Below are positions 12,001-64,000 of a stretch of 64,000 bases of DNA, piece after piece (within the stretch, counting starts at the first letter, position 1; every line of letters begins with the position of its first letter). The notes under the pieces were generated by a model. That model saw only the letters and a program-made list of their open reading frames with translations. It did not search any database and was not told the DNA's origin. The stretch covers positions 155,785,226 through 155,849,225 of the forward strand of contig CM022945.1 in NCBI GenBank assembly GCA_012931725.1, written 5' to 3'. The translations under genes were made by a program, and so were the position numbers. Origin of the DNA: Litsea cubeba (Eukaryota; Streptophyta; Magnoliopsida; Laurales; Lauraceae).

Positions 12001-13338
12001 TGAGGGGCTATGCCGCCCTAGGCCTTCACCTGGTTTCGCCCTACTTAGGACACTTTTGCACAGACATGCTTTCGCATTTCATTTAGTGCAACTGGTTTTT
12101 TTTTTTTTTTTTTCGTGATGGAAAGCACAAAAATGATCTCCATTTTCTGCAACTCAATAGAAAAACATTTCCGATTGTTGGGGATAGAGGAATTTTTCTT
12201 GTCATGGAAAATTGAAAGTTTGCAGAGTTTATTTCTAAAAAGCTAAATAGTTTTATAGGTATCTTCTCTTGAAAATCAGCTAGACGCAAAAGCATCTAAT
12301 TTCAAAAAATATATTTCCGAACAAATCATGTACTCTTCCTTGTATATTTTGAGAAATCAGACAAAGTTTCTCGAACACAACCATGCCGACTGAAATTGAT
12401 GCCTCGCAACATTTGGTCCAGCCTAATCCCTTCTAGTGTTAAAAGATTGCTCAATCGGCCAAAATCGATTAAAAATCTTGATTGAACTAGTAGTGACCTG
12501 ACAACCTTCCAATGGCTTTGATCATTTTAAAGTTTTAGTTTCCATAGATTACATCACAGATAAATCTCTAGTTCCACTTTTAAAACATTGATATAAAAGG
12601 AAAATCCCATTTAGCCAAAACCATGTCCAAGGGCCCATTTGGATATGTGCAAAACAAAATATTTATAGATTGGCTGGGAAATTCATAACCTTTCATAAAG
12701 ATAACTATGGTTAATTTGTTACAGCAAAGTAAGACATCTTTATCATTTGCATACATGTCAGTGTGTCACCTTTTGATGAGAGGCCTTCTTTTAAGGGCTA
12801 AGATTCATAGGGAATTGCATTTTCTTCAAGATGCCAGAAAGTCTCGGTTACAGGCTTTCTCGTGATCTATGACACCCGGCCTGGGCATGGCAGGGACATC
12901 TCATAGGTATGGCAGCGACACAGATTTTATGCAGGTACTGGATAACATACAACACAGACTTGTTGCCTATTCTTTGGGTATCCAAGCATATTGTCACACA
13001 ATGGCAACAACATCAGCCACCTGATCAAATTGTTTTCTCTCGATACTTTCAGATCATCTTCCCATCCTCATTCAAGGTGTGATAGCAATCTATCAATTGC
13101 GAGTTCTGCATCACTTCATCTGAGTTGAGTTACCTGGACAAATCATAGTCATCAAGACAGTCAATCATGCAAGAGCTAGGATTAAGGAAAAAGGTCAATA
13201 AGCTTGGACCCTGTAAACTGCTAACACACACGCTACATAAATATATTAAGGAAGGGACAGCCTGAGAAACAAGATTTCCAATTCTACAGGAGAGTGTACA
13301 CTCCACTCCTACCCCTTGCATAGGAAATTGAAATGCTC
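12001..13338. other. intergenic DNA downstream of the methyltransferase gene
   Basis: A T-run at 12095-12113 and AT-rich, non-coding sequence. Nothing recognisable; short open frames here have no domain signature. The part nearest 13821 may include the 3' UTR. Confidence 0.4.
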
Positions 13339-13344
13339 TTTATT
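13339..13344 (-). promoter_or_regulatory. possible polyadenylation signal AATAAA
   Basis: TTTATT on the + strand (AATAAA on the transcript) about 480 nt after the methyltransferase stop. It is the clearest such hexamer seen downstream, but plant poly(A) signals are loose and no cDNA is available. Confidence 0.25.
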
Positions 13345-13820
13345 GGGGAAAATCAATTCGTTTTTTTCTTTTCCACATGATAGAAGAGCGGGCTGCATAA
13401 AAAGTCAGAACAATTCTCCGTCACAAAATCCTCTTTAACAGAAACGCACACTTCACTTTTTCCCCAGTTTTCCTTCTCTTATCAGTAGCTCAATTTTGAG
13501 TATAAGAGGCACGTGTATCAGATGGATGTAGATGAGTCGACATGCACATTGACATAACTACTACCATAAGAGAAAGGGGGGCACAGGCTTACAAAAGCAA
13601 AGCAGATCAGCCAGCAGGCTCCACATGGATGGGCCGTGCAATCACAATGGTCAGGCAACCTTCAACTTTAAATATTTTATCTTAAGACTATCAGAAAAAG
13701 ATGGCTAGAGAAGGAAAATCACCAAAATTCACAATGACCACAAGAAACACACAAATTGAATTGGCAACTTCAAGAAAATATAATAAAGAGCAAATGCCAA
13801 GACATTACTTACATAAGACT

Positions 13821-60228
<46,408 letters not shown>

Positions 60229-60621
60229 CTGAAGGCATAAACATATTAGCTAAGGTTGGGTTGGGAAAAATGTGTTGCAAAATATTGTTGTCAAGAAAAA
60301 AATTGATATTGTTTTCTTGGTGACCAAAACTGCAAGATTCAACAATGTAATGTCAAACAAACAAGCTCAAAGCTGAATATTTATAATATCCTAATAACAA
60401 ACAAGTTGGAAACAACGCACACCAAACCTTCTAAAATGCAGTAAGTTTCAGTGTGTGGCATCTTCCAGGTGCTCATCTTCTTGTGTTCAATGAATCTCCA
60501 GTTAATTACATCTTGGAACATTCTTGATAAAAACTCATAACGAGGTGGTTTTGTAATAGTTTTTTATGGCATTGCTGTCATCTCATAAACTTAACGCTAG
60601 TATAGTCTATAGTGTCCATCT

Positions 60622-60934
60622 TGTTAAGTAGTTGTTTGTGCAGTTTCCTATCACCAATTGGTTTTGGGATTACTGGCTAGCAACTGTGACATGGTATCAG
60701 AGCCTGAGGTCTCGAGTTCGAAACCACGCAGGGCAGAAATGCCCCATGCCGCGTTGTGTGTTTGTGTGGGTGCAAAATGCGCAGAGCAAAAAGGCCCCAT
60801 GCCGCATTATAGTCTTGTGCGGGCGTGTGCTTCGGATCCGGGCAGTGTCCCACCCAAGGGGGGGTGTTAAGTAATTGTTTGTGCAGTTTCCTATCACCAA
60901 TTGGTTTTGGGATTACTAGCTAGCAACTGTGACA
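60622..60934 (+). mobile_element. intact TRIM retrotransposon, 313 bp
   Basis: Two 70-bp LTRs (60622-60691, 60865-60934) start TGTTAAGTA and end CAACTGTGACA. A perfect 5-bp duplication CATCT flanks the element (60617-60621 and 60935-60939). TGGTATCAGAGCC (60692 on) is the tRNA-Met primer site and CCCAAGGGGGGG the polypurine tract. The 173-bp interior has two imperfect repeats around GGCCCCATGCCGC. Among the shortest LTR elements possible; no coding capacity. Confidence 0.96.
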
Positions 60935-61129
60935 CATCTCGTTTACACTAGGTCTTGTAACTGTTATTAAGAAGTGAGGTGAAATAAATTTCAATTTCTT
61001 TCCATTTCGATCTTCTTCTTTTGTATGACGGTAAAATTTATTAAACCACAAAAGAACCACGAAAGAACAAAGCCACCAAAAACCAAACCCAAAAACAACA
61101 AACACCAAAACAAAAATCTAACAAGAAAA

Positions 61130-61640
61130 GAGGAAACTAAACATCAAACAAAAGAGATGAACAAAGAGCTCCTTCCCTAGCAAGAGCATCCACCATGACA
61201 TTAGTATCTCTTAAAACATGACTAAAAGAGGCAACCAGCTACCGCGATATATCCTGCACCTCCTTGATCCAACTGCCAACCTCCAAGGATAAGAAGAATT
61301 ATCAGAACCCCACTGAATAGCTGAAAAGTGATAACCTTCAAGAACAGCATTGAAACAGCCCATTTCACACAACTCATGGCAGCCCACCAAAAGAGCAAAA
61401 ACTTCAACTTCATTAGCATCCAAAGCTTCTAAAGGCCCTGAAAAACTTCTAACAACTATTCCAATCGATTCTCTAACACCACCACCAATTCCAATTCTTC
61501 TAGTTGAGCAAATAAAACTACCATCAAAATTGATCTTAAGGATACCCAAAGGAGGATGCATCCAAATAACTCTTTTCACAAATTTACGGCACCAACCTCC
61601 ATTCAAAATAGCAGTCCAATATCTATGGAGATCATGAAGA
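61130..61640 (-). pseudogene. L1-type LINE RNase H remnant
   Basis: Minus strand: PPLGILKINFDGSFICSTRR, IGIGGGVRESIGIVVRSFSG, EVEVFALLVGCHELCEMGCF then NAVLEG, the RNase H pattern of plant L1 elements (K-NFDG, GG-G-V-R, E--A---G). An A-rich stretch at 61050-61140 on the + strand lies at its 3' side without being a clean tail. Confidence 0.7.
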
Positions 61641-62003
61641 TCAATTCCTTCAAACTCCTCTCTACTTCACCCACTCCGACAAAGACCAAACTATGGAATG
61701 GACACCCTCATCCATGCAATTGCTCTTATTCCTTGACACTCTATTGTTCCTCTCCAGCCAGAGCTTCCAAAGGGTAGCATATAACACAAGCTTCCATAAA
61801 TTTCTCAATTCTCATTTCAGTCATGACTACCATAAATGAATCAATGAAATAAAATCTCAATGTCATACCAAATTCATGGCACCTGGTCAGTGACATTACG
61901 AGAAATTGATGAAGGCATCACAGAGATACCAAGTGGATCCAAGGGGCCCACTTGCTACATTAGGAAATTAAAGATTATAGAAAAGAGTTTAATTGATGGT
62001 TAG
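61641..62003. other. unassigned DNA
   Basis: Non-coding; could include upstream parts of the LINE remnant. Nothing firm. Confidence 0.35.
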
Positions 62004-62007
62004 TGTG

Positions 62008-62185
62008 ACGCCCCGGAGTCCCACATCGACTATAGAGAGGAAAGTGAATGGGATTATATATAGACCTAACACCCTAACCTTGCATGAGGCCTTTTGATGG
62101 GTTGAGGCCCATCAGAAACAAAACCATGAGGCCCGTGGGCCAAAGCGGACAATATCATGCATGTGTGTAGGGTGGGGCGTTACAA
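62008..62185. repeat. 178-bp TG...CA repeat with inverted ends
   Basis: Begins TGTGACGCC and ends GGCGTTACA, near-perfect inverted ends. The interior has GTCCCACATCGAC, a TATATATAG box and CCCATCAGAAAC. No matching target duplication was seen. It resembles a very short LTR (solo) or a small inverted-repeat element. Confidence 0.5.
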
Positions 62186-62219
62186 ATAAATTAGGTCCAG
62201 TCAAAGGATAAAGGACTAT

Positions 62220-62905
62220 TGGGCGACCTTGATCATTAGGTCCATCTTAGGTTTGGACCAGTGGGACCCACTATCCAGCCCACCCTGCAGCATTAGGCGT
62301 GTAGCGTTTTATTTTAGAATGGGTTCTGTCACTCTTGTGTGTAGAGGGGAAACTGGTGGTGATGACTTGGACACGTTTTGGAATGGGAGTCCACGTGCTA
62401 CAGAAAATTAAGTTCTGATTAATTATTTACCTTGTCCTCTATGTTTCTAAAATTTGGAGAAAGGGCCTGATATTTATTGTTTTCATAGCTGGGGCTGTTT
62501 TGATTAATTTGAGACCATTCCTTGGATTTCAGACTTAATGAAATTACAAATAAGGGCTGATTAATTGTGGTTATTATATTTATTGTTGGAGTTGTTTTCT
62601 TTATTATGTTTTGAAATATATTGTGGATTATGATGCCTATTGTGTGCCATTGTTATTTGGGGATCTCATATGGTAGATTGTGTGGTTTGTATATGTATAT
62701 GTTGTGGTTAATTTGGTAATTGAATAATTCCCTCAAAACTGTAAAGGGTGAGTCATGTAATTGACCTCTCTCACCTCGTGCGCCAATTTTGATTCGGACT
62801 GGCAGATTAAATCCACATAAATTGAGAAGGGGTTGATTATGGAATTCGCCCATTACTAATGTTGAGGACATGCTAAATATCATACTGGGTGATTCTGGTC
62901 GTTAC
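62220..62905. repeat. third, partial copy of the gypsy-like LTR family
   Basis: TTTGGACCAGTGGGACCCAC at 62252 occurs also at 3281. CTGTAAAGGGTGAGTCATGT to GGGGTTGATTATGG (62738-62840) aligns with 47652-47755. It ends near GGTCGTTACA, the usual LTR end form. Confidence 0.65.
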
Positions 62906-62910
62906 AAAAA

Positions 62911-63126
62911 TGGTATCAGAGCTGAGGGCGACTCTCCTCTAAGGGTGGGGGGATCTAAAGTCCCACATCGCTTATGAGGCTGCCCAGAGACTGGGCTACA
63001 TGTGCGATGCCGTTTATGCTTAGTATGACATGTTTTAAAGCCTTGAGGCAAGATTGTCCTCTGGTCGAGTAGCCCATGAGCCAAAGAGGACAATATTGCA
63101 CCGGGCCTGGGTTGGGTCATTACAGT
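62911..63126 (+). repeat. primer-site-bearing fragment, TRIM/LTR interior-like
   Basis: TGGTATCAGAGC (62911) directly follows an LTR-like TTACA end. Then come GTCCCACATCGC and an end GGGTTGGGTCATTACAG. It looks like the interior start of an LTR element followed by another TTACA end. Confidence 0.5.
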
Positions 63127-64000
63127 TAGAATTAACGATAGGGTTTAGTTAGATACGAAACATCAGAAAAGCCTCATAAGGCAACATGTGCATTTAGTTC
63201 CGGAGTTAATGATATCTGCCTGCTTCCTTCGTGGAAATTCTTGTTATTAATTATCTAAGAAACGGGTGTGCGCCCTTCCAAGTATCATTTGGCATAGGCT
63301 GAAGGCCCCAAGACACAGGTGTGAGGCCTATTGTCACAGAGTAATTTTTTGCGTCACTTATACCATCTGGTGGAAAAGGCTCCAATAGCTTAGCCAATCA
63401 CTCAATCACCAATTACAATTTACAAGTCATAAGAAGGAAAGAACTCAAGAAAGAGATAGATAAGATGCAGCACATAGATCACTTGATTATGATGGCACTG
63501 GTCATTTTCTTATTAATCAAAATTGTAGGACAAGCACTTACAAAGATTTCAACCAAAATCTCTACAACTCTCTCAGATCTCCAAAACTATCTCTACAGAA
63601 CTTCTATCTTCCGGATCACTCCTCCCTTTTTCCTCCCCCCACCCCGAAAACGAGGATCTGCAACCATGCAAGACATGTTGACCAATCAGACAATGCCACC
63701 AAGGATAACTGCTTGCCTACTCCGCCCAATCAGAGTTTGCCATTCCTACCCGAAATAACCAACTCATGGGCAAATGTTGCCCGCACAGTTGAATGACACC
63801 AGACATGCAACTGTTGATCCAAGTAACCAGCCACCTGGATTTTCACCTTTTCCAAACATGACTGCCATGGAAAATTCCTACCCACTGCCCAAGTGGCTGC
63901 CATGTCATTCTCAGTCAATCCAAGGCATCTAGCACCTCTTACAAGTGTTGAGGAATGTTACACCATCTACCAGATCCTCTTGCAAGCCACATGGGCCCAA
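63127..64000. other. unassigned DNA at the right edge
   Basis: No coding sequence with a recognisable domain on either strand. Upstream exons of the methyltransferase gene were looked for here and not found. Confidence 0.4.

Noticed and set aside
12083..13321. Small genes downstream of the methyltransferase
   Set aside because: Short frames without domains or splice context; composition is like surrounding intergenic DNA.
60240..64000. Missing upstream exons of the methyltransferase gene
   Set aside because: No minus-strand stretch matched the expected NusB-domain start or a transit peptide; the region is mostly repeats.

Overview
This window is nuclear DNA from a flowering plant. The evidence is one spliced gene of the plastid/bacterial RsmB type, tRNA-Met-primed Ty1/copia and short TRIM-type retroelements, plant RTE and L1 LINE remnants, a tRNA-derived SINE, MULE-like and hAT-like DNA elements, and many simple repeats. 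The species is not resolvable by reading; large transposon-filled introns and LTRs rich in GTGGGACCCAC-like motifs would suit a large-genome non-grass such as a magnoliid, but that is a guess.

The only host gene I can support lies on the minus strand from beyond 60228 down to a stop codon at 13821. It encodes a NusB/Fmu-type 16S rRNA (cytosine-5) methyltransferase. Thirteen exons (1134 nt, 377 codons plus stop) can be placed to the base and keep one reading frame. They run from the end of the NusB-like domain through SAM motif I, the PCS motif IV, the TCS motif VI and the C-terminus. Exons for the first part of the protein were not found and probably lie beyond the right edge. The exons are 60-141 nt but span more than 46 kb because the introns are filled with transposons.

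Layout, left to right. 1-10.1 kb: a decayed SIRE-like copia element (+) broken by a 2.16-kb solo LTR, by an unclassified insertion that itself holds a 1.06-kb MULE-like foldback element, and by a 334-bp insertion. 10.1-13.8 kb: LTR-like and unassigned DNA downstream of the gene. 13.8-24 kb: the last four exons with L1 LINE pieces, a poly(C) tract, a SINE and a compound microsatellite. 24.7-27.7 kb: an L1-type LINE 3' part split by a young non-autonomous LTR element. 32-40 kb: a young copia element with an uninterrupted gag-pol frame, whose leader contains an RTE LINE with its own target duplication. 42-46 kb: a decayed copia containing a hAT-like element and a 56-bp RTE tail insertion, then another RTE remnant. 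46.8-48.6 kb: a second copy of the gypsy-like LTR family. 53.8-59.5 kb: a copia element inserted in a TRIM; an intact 313-bp TRIM of the same family follows at 60.6 kb. 61-64 kb: an L1 RNase H remnant and more LTR-type repeats.

No new multi-gene system is evident. The most unusual points are: an apparent TG (not AG) 3' splice site in the methyltransferase gene; a 37-nt poly(G) run in its pre-mRNA just upstream of the last exon; a decayed LINE inside a copia element whose own LTRs are almost identical, suggesting a passenger LINE carried by copia replication; and a young LTR element holding a GC-rich stretch that looks like the first exon of a host gene.
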